From contig JALZUX010000188.1 of NCBI GenBank assembly GCA_023301405.1, forward strand, positions 1 to 12,138: DNA of 12,138 nucleotides. Reading direction: 5' to 3'. Below the pieces are notes generated by a model. It was not told where the DNA came from, did not search any database, and saw only the letters and a list, made by a program, of their open reading frames with translations. Positions 5,803 through 12,138 of the stretch are shown piece after piece; positions within the stretch are counted from its first letter, which is position 1, and each line of letters starts with the position of its first letter. Both the position numbers and the translations under genes were made by a program. Source of the stretch: Granulosicoccaceae bacterium. GTDB lineage: Bacteria; Pseudomonadota; Gammaproteobacteria; Granulosicoccales; Granulosicoccaceae.

Positions 5803-6531
5803 ATGGACCGAATGGTTTTTGTCGCCATGAATGGCGCTAAACAAGTGATGACCCAACAGGCCATCAATAATAACAATCTGGCGAACATAAACACCACCGG
5901 TTTTCGTGCGGACATGAGCGTATCGGTAGCGGCAGAGACCACTGCCGATTCGCCTGAAACACGTTTATTTTCAATCAATAAAAGCATGGGAGTCAGCTCA
6001 AGACCCGGTGATGTATATACCACTGGCCGGGCCTTGGACGTTGCCATTAATGACAACGGATACATTGCTGTTCAAGATGAGGAAGGCGGCGAAGCATACA
6101 CCCGCAACGGGGAGATGGTCATAGGTCCGGGCGGGCTACTGCAAACAGCCGGTGGTTATTCAGTGCTTGGTGAAGGCGGCCCCATTGCGATACCACCCCA
6201 CGAGCAACTGGAAATCGGTAAAGACGGTACGATCTCTATCAAAGCCCCGGGGCAAAATGCATTGATACAACTTGACCGCATCAAGCTTGTCAGCCTTGAA
6301 GACGGCACCGTTTCAAAAACAGACAATGGCTTGTTGAAATCAAGCGCCGAAGCAGTGGTGGACGGACAAGTCACTGTCACAGGGGGAGCGCTGGAATCCA
6401 GCAACGTTAACTCTGTAGAAGCTCTGGTTAACATGATCTCACTGGCAAGACAATATGAGATACAAATCAAGCTGATGAAGGCTGCAGAGGAAAACGAAAC
6501 GGCCTCCACTCAAATGTTAACTATGCGTTAA
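5803..6531 (+). CDS. flgF: Flagellar rod protein FlgF
   Basis: FlgF is an axial rod subunit between the FlgB/FlgC base and the distal rod of FlgG. The 242-residue length fits the family. N-terminal motif: NNLANINTTGFRADM (24-38). The rest shows the family beta region (ALDVAINDNGYIAVQ, AYTRNGEMVIGPGGLLQT) and the C-terminal block SSNVNSVEALVNMISLARQYE. It is told apart from FlgG by the opening MDRMVFVAMNGAKQVM, the lack of the FlgG-specific insert and the closing ENETASTQMLTMR. AAGGA seven bases before the ATG supports the start. flgG begins 32 bases downstream. Confidence 0.95.
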   Translation: MDRMVFVAMNGAKQVMTQQAINNNNLANINTTGFRADMSVSVAAETTADSPETRLFSINKSMGVSSRPGDVYTTGRALDVAINDNGYIAVQDEEGGEAYTRNGEMVIGPGGLLQTAGGYSVLGEGGPIAIPPHEQLEIGKDGTISIKAPGQNALIQLDRIKLVSLEDGTVSKTDNGLLKSSAEAVVDGQVTVTGGALESSNVNSVEALVNMISLARQYEIQIKLMKAAEENETASTQMLTMR

Positions 6532-6563
6532 TAATCAAAATAATATAAACACGGACACACAAC

Positions 6564-7349
6564 ATGAACAGTGCACTATGGGCAGCAAAAACCGGCTTAG
6601 ATGCGCAGCAAACGCGCATGGCAGTGATTTCAAACAACCTTGCTAATGTTAATACCACCGGCTTTAAAAGAGACCGTGCATTATTTGAGGACTTAATGTA
6701 CCAGACAGTACGGCACCCGGGCACTAACACCGCACAGGACAGCGTGTTACCCAGCGGGTTATCAGTAGGTACCGGCGTACGAGTTGTCGCCACACAAAAA
6801 TTGCATACGGCAGGTGGCCTGCAGATCACCGAAAACCCGCTTGACCTTGCTGTGCAAGGCCGCGGTTTTTTTGAGATACAAATGCCTGACGGTACTACCG
6901 CATACACGCGTGATGGCTCGTTTCAGATTAATGGCGATGGCACCATGGTGAACTCAAGTGGCTATACACTTCAACCCAGCATCTCAATACCACCAGACTC
7001 AGAACAAGTAACTATTGGCCGTGACGGTACGATTTCTACCATGATCGCAGGCGCCACCACCACCAGTGTCATTGGCAACCTTACTGTTACTGACTTCGTT
7101 AACCCATCGGGTCTCAGACCTCTTGGTGGCAACCTGTTTGCTGAAACTGCCGCCAGTGGAGCCGCACAGTCAGGAACCCCCGGCCTAAACGGTGCCGGCC
7201 ACCTGATCCAAGGCTCGGTTGAGACATCAAACGTTAATATTGTTGAAGAATTGGTCAGCATGATCGAAACCCAACGCGCCTATGAAATAAACTCCAAGGC
7301 GATATCCACCACTGACAGCATGCTGCAGTTTGCCAACAATAACTTATAA
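6564..7349 (+). CDS. flgG: Flagellar distal rod protein FlgG
   Basis: FlgG builds the distal rod, the drive shaft that passes through the P and L rings. At 261 residues it has the almost invariant family length. Motifs are NNLANVNTTGFKRDRALFED (24-43), then the FlgG-specific stretch YQTVRHPGTNTAQDSVLPSG (46-65), which distinguishes the stiff rod from the flexible hook. Next come LDLAVQGRGFFEIQMPDG, YTRDGSFQINGDG and the C-terminal SNVNIVEELVSMIETQRAYE followed by KAISTTDSMLQFANN. Only a weak ribosome site precedes the ATG. It shares its fold and terminal motifs with FlgE and FlgF, reflecting old duplication. flgH follows after 21 bases. Confidence 0.97.
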   Translation: MNSALWAAKTGLDAQQTRMAVISNNLANVNTTGFKRDRALFEDLMYQTVRHPGTNTAQDSVLPSGLSVGTGVRVVATQKLHTAGGLQITENPLDLAVQGRGFFEIQMPDGTTAYTRDGSFQINGDGTMVNSSGYTLQPSISIPPDSEQVTIGRDGTISTMIAGATTTSVIGNLTVTDFVNPSGLRPLGGNLFAETAASGAAQSGTPGLNGAGHLIQGSVETSNVNIVEELVSMIETQRAYEINSKAISTTDSMLQFANNNL

Positions 7350-7370
7350 CCAGATGGTGATGAAACTCTG

Positions 7371-8060
7371 ATGAATCAATTGTCCAGCACTAGCTTGCTA
7401 CTAATTCTAACGCTTAACCTAGGTGCTTGCGGGGTGATGACGCCGCAATCACCACCTGAGCTTGAGCACAAATTATTAGTGCCTACTGCAGTTAAATCAG
7501 TCTCACCGCCACTGCAGAACGGTTCGATCTATCAAGCACACAACAGCAGACTATTATTTGATGATCTGAAAGCACGCCGGCCAGGAGATTTAATCACCGT
7601 TATTCTTGATGAAAATACCGTTGCTGCTAAATCAGCAAGCACACGGTCAAGTAAAGATACCTCTATTGATATACCTGTGCCGACCATACTCGGCACAACG
7701 CTCAGTAACAATAATCGACCATTAAGCACCAGCCTTGAAGGCAGCAATTCTTTTAGCGGCGCGGGTGACAGCAACCAAAGCAATAGCCTTAATGGCAACA
7801 TCACAGTCACTGTGGTTCAAATAACCGATACCGGTAACTTGATCATTAAAGGTGAAAAGTTATTAACATTGAATTCCGGTCATGAGGTCATCAGCATCAG
7901 CGGTGTTGTCAGGCCCACTGACGTGACGCCCGACAACACCGTGATCTCAACCCTGATCGCCGACGCAAATATTGTCTATAGCGGACGCGGATTGATCGCA
8001 GACAATAACCGCGCTGGCTGGCTGACCCGCGCTGTCAATAGTAAGTTTTGGCCATTTTAG
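7371..8060 (+). CDS. flgH: Flagellar L-ring lipoprotein FlgH
   Basis: FlgH forms the L ring in the outer membrane, the bushing through which the distal rod turns. The 229-residue protein has a lipoprotein signal peptide with the lipobox LGAC, giving Cys20 as the lipidated residue. Glycine at the next position, not aspartate, fits sorting to the outer membrane. Family features are GSIYQAHNSRLLFDDLKARRPGDL with TVILDENTVAAKSAST, a Ser/Asn/Gly-rich middle (FSGAGDSNQSNSLNGN), ITVTVVQITDTGNLIIKGEK, ISGVVRPTDVTPDNT and the C-terminal GLIADNNRAGWLTRAVNSKFWPF. Length is normal. It lies between flgG and flgI as in most proteobacteria. Confidence 0.96.
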   Translation: MNQLSSTSLLLILTLNLGACGVMTPQSPPELEHKLLVPTAVKSVSPPLQNGSIYQAHNSRLLFDDLKARRPGDLITVILDENTVAAKSASTRSSKDTSIDIPVPTILGTTLSNNNRPLSTSLEGSNSFSGAGDSNQSNSLNGNITVTVVQITDTGNLIIKGEKLLTLNSGHEVISISGVVRPTDVTPDNTVISTLIADANIVYSGRGLIADNNRAGWLTRAVNSKFWPF

Positions 8061-8103
8061 ATCAATGATCACAATCAGCCACGCCACGCTTTAACATCAG
8101 ACG

Positions 8104-8108
8104 AAGGA
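8104..8108 (+). promoter_or_regulatory. Ribosome binding site that decides the flgI start
   Basis: AAGGA lies seven bases before the ATG at 8116. The alternative in-frame ATG at 8182, which would give a more usual signal peptide, has no such sequence in front of it. This favours 8116. Confidence 0.6.
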
Positions 8109-8115
8109 TTTACCA

Positions 8116-9297
8116 ATGCCAGACTATCAAACAAGCAGCCCATACGGACTCATGCCTTCTCTGCCACGAATCAATTTCTATATGCTCAAAATTAGAGCGA
8201 TCCAGCTTGTGCTGCTAACGCTGCTAACACTCGGGTCAATCACACCAGCCGCCGCCGCAGAAAGAGTTAAAGATCTAGCATCTATTTCGGGAGTTCGGGA
8301 AAACCAACTACTGGGTTACGGGCTGATCGTCGGTCTGGATGGTACAGGCGACAAAACAGTACAATATACAGAGCAAAGCCTTAAAAGCATGCTTTCACAG
8401 TTTGGAGTGACTATACCCCCGGGCCAAACACTTAACCCGAAAAACGTTGCATCGGTAACCGTTCATGCGACCATGGCGGCGTTCGTAAAACCCGGACAAC
8501 GCATAGACGTAACGATTTCATCTCTTGGTAATGCCAGCTCACTGCGTGGTGGCACCTTATTAATGACCCCACTTAGAGGTGCTGATGGTGAAGTTTATGC
8601 CATTGCCCAAGGTGATATTTTTGTTGGTGGATTCAGCGCATCCGGCGCTGACGGCACTGCTGTTCAGAAAAATATCACCAGTGCTGGCAGAATTCCTAAT
8701 GGAGCAACCGTTGAACGCGCCGTTGGCAGCGCCCTGTTTAACAACTCAGGAGAAATCACCTTAAACCTTCACACTCCGGACTTCACTACCGCCGAACGCC
8801 TGGTGATTGCCATCAACGATAAAATCGGTATGCGGCAAGCTGTTGCCTTAGATGCTGTATCAGTTGTGGTTCAAGGGCCTACCGATCCCGCGGTGAAGGT
8901 ACAGTTTATATCGTTGCTTGAAAACATTGAGCTTACTCCAGCAAAATCGATCGCCAAGATCATTGTCAATGCACGCACAGGCACAATAGTGATAGGCGAA
9001 CACGTCACTGTCATGCCGGCGGCGGTATCTCATGGCAATCTTACCGTCACCATTAATGAAAATGTTCAGGTTAATCAGCCTGCACCGCTGGCCAACGGCG
9101 AGACCGCAATAACCCCTAACACTAATATAGAAATTGAAGAACAAAACGGTACATTGCGCACCATACCTAAAGGGGTCACCTTAAACGAAGTGGTAAAAAG
9201 CCTTAATGCAGTTGGCGCTTCAACGTCAGACTTGATCGCGATACTTGAAGCGCTAAAACAACTGGGTGCACTGCGCGGCCAACTGGTGATTATGTAA
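8116..9297 (+). CDS. flgI: Flagellar P-ring protein FlgI
   Basis: FlgI is secreted by Sec into the periplasm and assembles, with FlgA's help, into the P ring in the peptidoglycan layer. The 393-residue frame is longer than usual (about 365-370) because of its N-terminus. Met1 is supported by a good ribosome site, but an ordinary signal peptide begins only at Met23 (MLKIRAIQLVLLTLLTLG), with cleavage after the AAAA at 45-48. The mature part starts ERVKDLASISGVRENQLLGY and continues GLIVGLDGTGDKT, all characteristic. Further family blocks are LLMTPLRGADGEVYAIAQG, VNARTGTIVIGEHVTV and the C-terminal GVTLNEVVKSLNAVGASTSD followed by LIAILEALKQLGALRGQLVIM. The stop codon directly abuts the flgJ ATG, suggesting coupled translation. 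Confidence 0.96.
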   Translation: MPDYQTSSPYGLMPSLPRINFYMLKIRAIQLVLLTLLTLGSITPAAAAERVKDLASISGVRENQLLGYGLIVGLDGTGDKTVQYTEQSLKSMLSQFGVTIPPGQTLNPKNVASVTVHATMAAFVKPGQRIDVTISSLGNASSLRGGTLLMTPLRGADGEVYAIAQGDIFVGGFSASGADGTAVQKNITSAGRIPNGATVERAVGSALFNNSGEITLNLHTPDFTTAERLVIAINDKIGMRQAVALDAVSVVVQGPTDPAVKVQFISLLENIELTPAKSIAKIIVNARTGTIVIGEHVTVMPAAVSHGNLTVTINENVQVNQPAPLANGETAITPNTNIEIEEQNGTLRTIPKGVTLNEVVKSLNAVGASTSDLIAILEALKQLGALRGQLVIM

Positions 9298-10224
9298 ATG
9301 ATTACGACTAACTCAGTGTATCAATTGCTTTCGCAATCCGGCGTACCAGTATCTAGTCCCGGTCAACCGGTTGCTGGCGAATTAGCAACTGGCCAGAAGG
9401 AAACTGACAATAGCAAGCAAGCAATCGCTTCCGATCAGGAAGCTCGAGACACTGCAAAGAAGTTTGAGTCTCTACTAATCCATACCATGCTAAAAAACAT
9501 GCGAGCTGCAAGCAGTGAAAACCCACTGATCAACTCTGACCAGCTAGAACTCTACAATGACATGTTTGACCAGCAAATTTCAAAAGACATGGCGAGCAAC
9601 GGCTCATTTGGTGTTGCTGACGTCATCTATCGTCAACTAACCGCCAATACTACAGACTTACCCGATCCCGAAAATATTCGCAACTTATCTGCCATTGATA
9701 CAAATAGCAGAGCACACTTAATCAGCCACACACAATCCCTTCCGACTACCCAGGAAAAATCAACCCCTCAGCAGTTTATCGACAAAATCAGATCACAGGC
9801 AACAACAACCGCCCAACAAATTGGAACATCACCAGAAACCATTATGGCAATTGCCGCATTGGAGACAGGCTGGGGAAACAGTGTTCCTCTGAACCCGGAT
9901 GGTTCTAGTAGTAACAATTTGTTTGGTATCAAAGCGGATTCAAGTTGGACCGGCCCACGATCTATATCCCAAACCAATGAATTTAGAGATGGAACCCGCA
10001 CCCTGGAGTACGCTGCATTTCGATCATACCCGGATGAACGCCAATCGATAGAGGATTTCGGAAATTTCTTGCAGGAAAACCCGCGTTACCAGCAAGCGTT
10101 ATCAACAGCTGGTGATGCAGAAAACTTTGTAAACGAGCTACAGCGTGCCGGCTATGCGACAGATCCTAAATATGCAAACAAAGTTATTTCGGTGATGCAA
10201 CAGGTCAATAGTAATATCCAATAG
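9298..10224 (+). CDS. flgJ: Rod-capping protein and peptidoglycan hydrolase FlgJ
   Basis: FlgJ is a two-part protein. The N-terminal half scaffolds rod assembly, and the C-terminal half cuts peptidoglycan so the rod can pass. The N-terminal rod domain is at about 48-115 (AKKFESLLIHTMLKNMRAAS, then ELYNDMFDQQISKDMA). A linker (about 116-152) leads to a glucosaminidase-type domain (about 153-305). The catalytic glutamate is Glu189 in AALETGWG, the second key glutamate is probably Glu229 in TNEFRDG, and NLFGIKA and AGYATDPKYA are both present, so the enzyme looks active. The 308-residue dual-domain form is typical of beta- and gammaproteobacteria; many other bacteria have only the first half. 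It begins immediately after the flgI stop codon. It is the last gene before the sigma-28 promoter of flgK. Confidence 0.96.
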   Translation: MITTNSVYQLLSQSGVPVSSPGQPVAGELATGQKETDNSKQAIASDQEARDTAKKFESLLIHTMLKNMRAASSENPLINSDQLELYNDMFDQQISKDMASNGSFGVADVIYRQLTANTTDLPDPENIRNLSAIDTNSRAHLISHTQSLPTTQEKSTPQQFIDKIRSQATTTAQQIGTSPETIMAIAALETGWGNSVPLNPDGSSSNNLFGIKADSSWTGPRSISQTNEFRDGTRTLEYAAFRSYPDERQSIEDFGNFLQENPRYQQALSTAGDAENFVNELQRAGYATDPKYANKVISVMQQVNSNIQ

Positions 10225-10328
10225 ATATAGTTAGTCGCACTCGAATTCTTTTTTTCAGTCCCGACATACCGCTTGCAAAATTACTGACAGTTAAGTTTAC
10301 TATTTAATGTAATTTCTACGTATCTTTG

Positions 10329-10355
10329 TCAAGCCTTTGTTTAATATGCCGATAT
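10329..10355 (+). promoter_or_regulatory. Sigma-28 (FliA) promoter of flgKL
   Basis: TCAAGCCT-N11-GCCGATAT closely matches the sigma-28 consensus TAAAGTTT-N11-GCCGATAA, with exact spacing. It lies in the 160-base gap after flgJ, about 30 bases before the flgK ATG, so the leader would be roughly 20 bases and includes GGAGA at 10371-10375. This makes flgKL late flagellar genes, as in E. coli. No clear terminator for the flgJ transcript is visible, so readthrough from upstream is possible. Confidence 0.82.
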
Positions 10356-10384
10356 ATCTCTTGTAATCACGGAGAAATATCAGT

Positions 10385-11995
10385 ATGGCAAACGCTATAA
10401 ATATAGGCTTAAGTGGACTCAAAGCCGCAAGCAGCGGTATTGCAACAGCAAGCCATAACATTGCCAATGTCGGTACAGAAGGCTTCACTCGCCAACGCAA
10501 TATCTCAGTCACAGAGAACCCCCAATTATCGGCGTCAGGGTATTGGGGCTCCGGGGTAACCACTGGCAATATAGAAAGAATTCAAGACAGCTATGTTGCC
10601 GCTCAGCTGCAATCACAAAGTGCCGAACTGGGGCGGGTTTCAACCGTTAGCACTATGGCGCAACGTATTGAAACCCTGGTTGCTGGAAGTGGCATTGACG
10701 CGGCCCAAACCGAATTTTTCAACTCACTTGAAGACGCCGCCAATAACCCGCATTCAGTGGCACAGTCAAATAATGTTATCGAGGCAGGCAAAAATCTAGC
10801 GAGTCAATACAACTACCTGGACTCGCAGCTGGATACCATACGCAGTGACGTTAACAAAAACATTCAAGCCGAAGTGAGTGAAATTAACAACCTATCGCAA
10901 GGTATTTACGAGCTCAACAAGCAAATATCCACCGCTACTGTATATAGCTCAGGCAGTCCCCCAAACGATCTACTTGATCGTCGCCAAGAATTAATCAAGC
11001 AACTTTCAACTCATGTTGGCACCAACACGCTGAATCGCGGCGATCATGCCATTGATGTATCTACCGCCAATGGTATTCCGCTGGTGTCTATCGCTGGTGC
11101 TCATAAGCTTGTATCCATGCCTAGTAGCACTAACACGATGACGCAAACTGTAGCCATCCAAACAAATCAGGGGAATGAAGAATTTTCCTTACTGCTTAGC
11201 GGGGGCAACCTTGGCGGTCTAATAGAGTTTCAAAATGAATTGCTGGAACCCACCCGTCAACATTTGGGTCGATCTGCTACCGTAATTGCGGAAAGTTTCA
11301 ACAGTACTTTCCAGGCAGCGGTGACAGACCCCGACGCCAAGCTATTTTCAATTACCCCTGCCATCACTCACAGCAATGCGCACAATATTGGCACAGGTAC
11401 CGCCCGCGCCACGTTGCTGGATACCGCATTAATGAGTACATCCGATTACACCATTGATTTTGACGGAGCGGCATACACCCTTACTCGCTTAACCGATGGC
11501 AATAGTATTTCAGGTCCAGCTTCACTCTCAATGGATGGAATACAGTTTTCTGTATCGGCTGGAGCGGTGGCGGGCGATTCATATTTGGTAAGACCAGGCG
11601 GCAATGCAGCTGCAACACTATCAATTGACGACTCCTATGCGGCACAACTTAGCAGCCTTCAGCCAGGCGCCAACCCGGTACCTGTTGTAGAAGCACTGGC
11701 AGAATTACGCAACGTAAAGCTATTTGATGAGCAAACAGCCACCATAGGAGAGCAATTCTCTAGCCTGTTGATTCAAGTGGGTTCAAGTGTTAGGACCGCC
11801 ATTAATCAAGAGCAATCAATGCAACAAATCTACAACGACACCACTGCCCGCCGCGACAGCGTTTCAGGCGTTAGCCTGGATGAGGAAGCCGCTGCTCTTC
11901 TTATGTATCAACGTAACTACGACGCTTCTGCAAAGGCCATCGCCGTAGCAAACACGATGTTCGACACTCTGATGGCTACTATTAACAGGATCTAA
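10385..11995 (+). CDS. flgK: Flagellar hook-associated protein 1 (FlgK)
   Basis: FlgK is the first junction protein placed on the finished hook, where it replaces FlgD. Together with FlgL it adapts hook to filament. Its chaperone FlgN is encoded at the other end of the locus. The 536-residue protein opens with the axial motif INIGLSGLKAASSGIATASH followed by NIANVGTEGFTRQR (25-38), has the FlgK-typical SPPNDLLDRRQELIKQLS region, a variable surface domain (about 330-430) and closes with SGVSLDEEAAALLMYQRNYD and AKAIAVANTMFDTLMATINR. It is on the short side for the family (about 550-650), the difference probably lying in the variable domain. GGAGA nine bases before the ATG supports the start. 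flgL begins three bases after the stop. Confidence 0.95.
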   Translation: MANAINIGLSGLKAASSGIATASHNIANVGTEGFTRQRNISVTENPQLSASGYWGSGVTTGNIERIQDSYVAAQLQSQSAELGRVSTVSTMAQRIETLVAGSGIDAAQTEFFNSLEDAANNPHSVAQSNNVIEAGKNLASQYNYLDSQLDTIRSDVNKNIQAEVSEINNLSQGIYELNKQISTATVYSSGSPPNDLLDRRQELIKQLSTHVGTNTLNRGDHAIDVSTANGIPLVSIAGAHKLVSMPSSTNTMTQTVAIQTNQGNEEFSLLLSGGNLGGLIEFQNELLEPTRQHLGRSATVIAESFNSTFQAAVTDPDAKLFSITPAITHSNAHNIGTGTARATLLDTALMSTSDYTIDFDGAAYTLTRLTDGNSISGPASLSMDGIQFSVSAGAVAGDSYLVRPGGNAAATLSIDDSYAAQLSSLQPGANPVPVVEALAELRNVKLFDEQTATIGEQFSSLLIQVGSSVRTAINQEQSMQQIYNDTTARRDSVSGVSLDEEAAALLMYQRNYDASAKAIAVANTMFDTLMATINRI

Positions 11996-11998
11996 CTA

Positions 11999-12138
11999 AT
12001 GCGAGTTACCCAAAATACAACTATCCGGCTTTATACACAACAAACACAAGATGCTCGCCAGACCATCGCAAAGCTGCAAGAACAAATAGCAAGCGGGCAG
12101 CGCCTTCTACAGCCTTCCGATGATCCATTAGGCGTTGG
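11999..12138 (+). CDS. flgL: Flagellar hook-associated protein 3 (FlgL), cut by window edge
   Basis: FlgL is the second junction protein, lying between FlgK and the flagellin filament. Only the first 46 codons are in the window. They begin MRVTQNTTIRLYTQ and reach IASGQRLLQPSDDPLGV (30-46), which matches the flagellin/FlgL N-terminal helix ending in the conserved G-x-R-x3-PSDDP motif. The pairing with flgK and the lack of any other gene usually found there make FlgL the clear choice over flagellin. AGGA eight bases before the ATG supports the start. It should be co-transcribed with flgK from the sigma-28 promoter. Confidence 0.92.
   Translation, partial: MRVTQNTTIRLYTQQTQDARQTIAKLQEQIASGQRLLQPSDDPLGV

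Noticed and set aside
5769..7261. Several long minus-strand frames opposite flgF and flgG
   Set aside because: They are shadows of the well-conserved plus-strand genes and show no family features or ribosome sites.
10278..10315. AAATTAC...GTAATTT inverted repeat and T7 run (10249-10255) after flgJ
   Set aside because: The stem is AT-rich with a 24-base loop and is not followed by a T tract; the T7 run is preceded only by a 3-bp stem. No credible terminator.

Overview
The window is a flagellar rod-hook-ring locus from a Gram-negative bacterium, most likely a gammaproteobacterium. The evidence is the complete gene set flgBCDEFGHIJKL, a FlgJ that carries a muramidase domain (a beta/gammaproteobacterial trait), P- and L-ring proteins (FlgI and lipoprotein FlgH) that require an outer membrane, and sigma-54 and sigma-28 type promoters. 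Base composition looks moderate in genes and AT-rich between them. I cannot name the genus.

Layout. Positions 1-1010 (minus strand) hold most of a diguanylate cyclase with tandem CBS domains and an intact GGEEF site; its C-terminus is cut by the window edge. Positions 1011-1560 are a 550-base non-coding gap with several inverted repeats. Positions 1561-2687 (minus) hold flgN and, upstream of it, flgA. The divergent region 2688-2938 carries a consensus sigma-54 promoter for flgA. From 2939 rightward run flgB, flgC, flgD, flgE, flgF, flgG, flgH, flgI and flgJ with short gaps (0-76 bases). A 160-base gap follows with a good sigma-28 promoter, then flgK and the first 46 codons of flgL.

How it works together. 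FlgB, FlgC, FlgF and FlgG build the rod. FlgJ caps the growing rod and cuts peptidoglycan. FlgA helps FlgI form the P ring and FlgH forms the L ring. FlgD caps the growing hook of FlgE. FlgK and FlgL join hook to filament, and FlgN is their export chaperone. The promoters fit a sigma-54 tier for early genes and a sigma-28 tier for the late flgKL genes.

The gene order is that of Escherichia coli (flgN-flgA divergent from flgBCDEFGHIJ-KL), but flgM, the anti-sigma-28 gene normally between flgA and flgN, is absent. The most unusual signal is the flgA sigma-54 promoter, whose predicted transcription start falls one base before the flgA ATG, implying a leaderless mRNA. I see no mobile element, CRISPR array, tRNA or rRNA.
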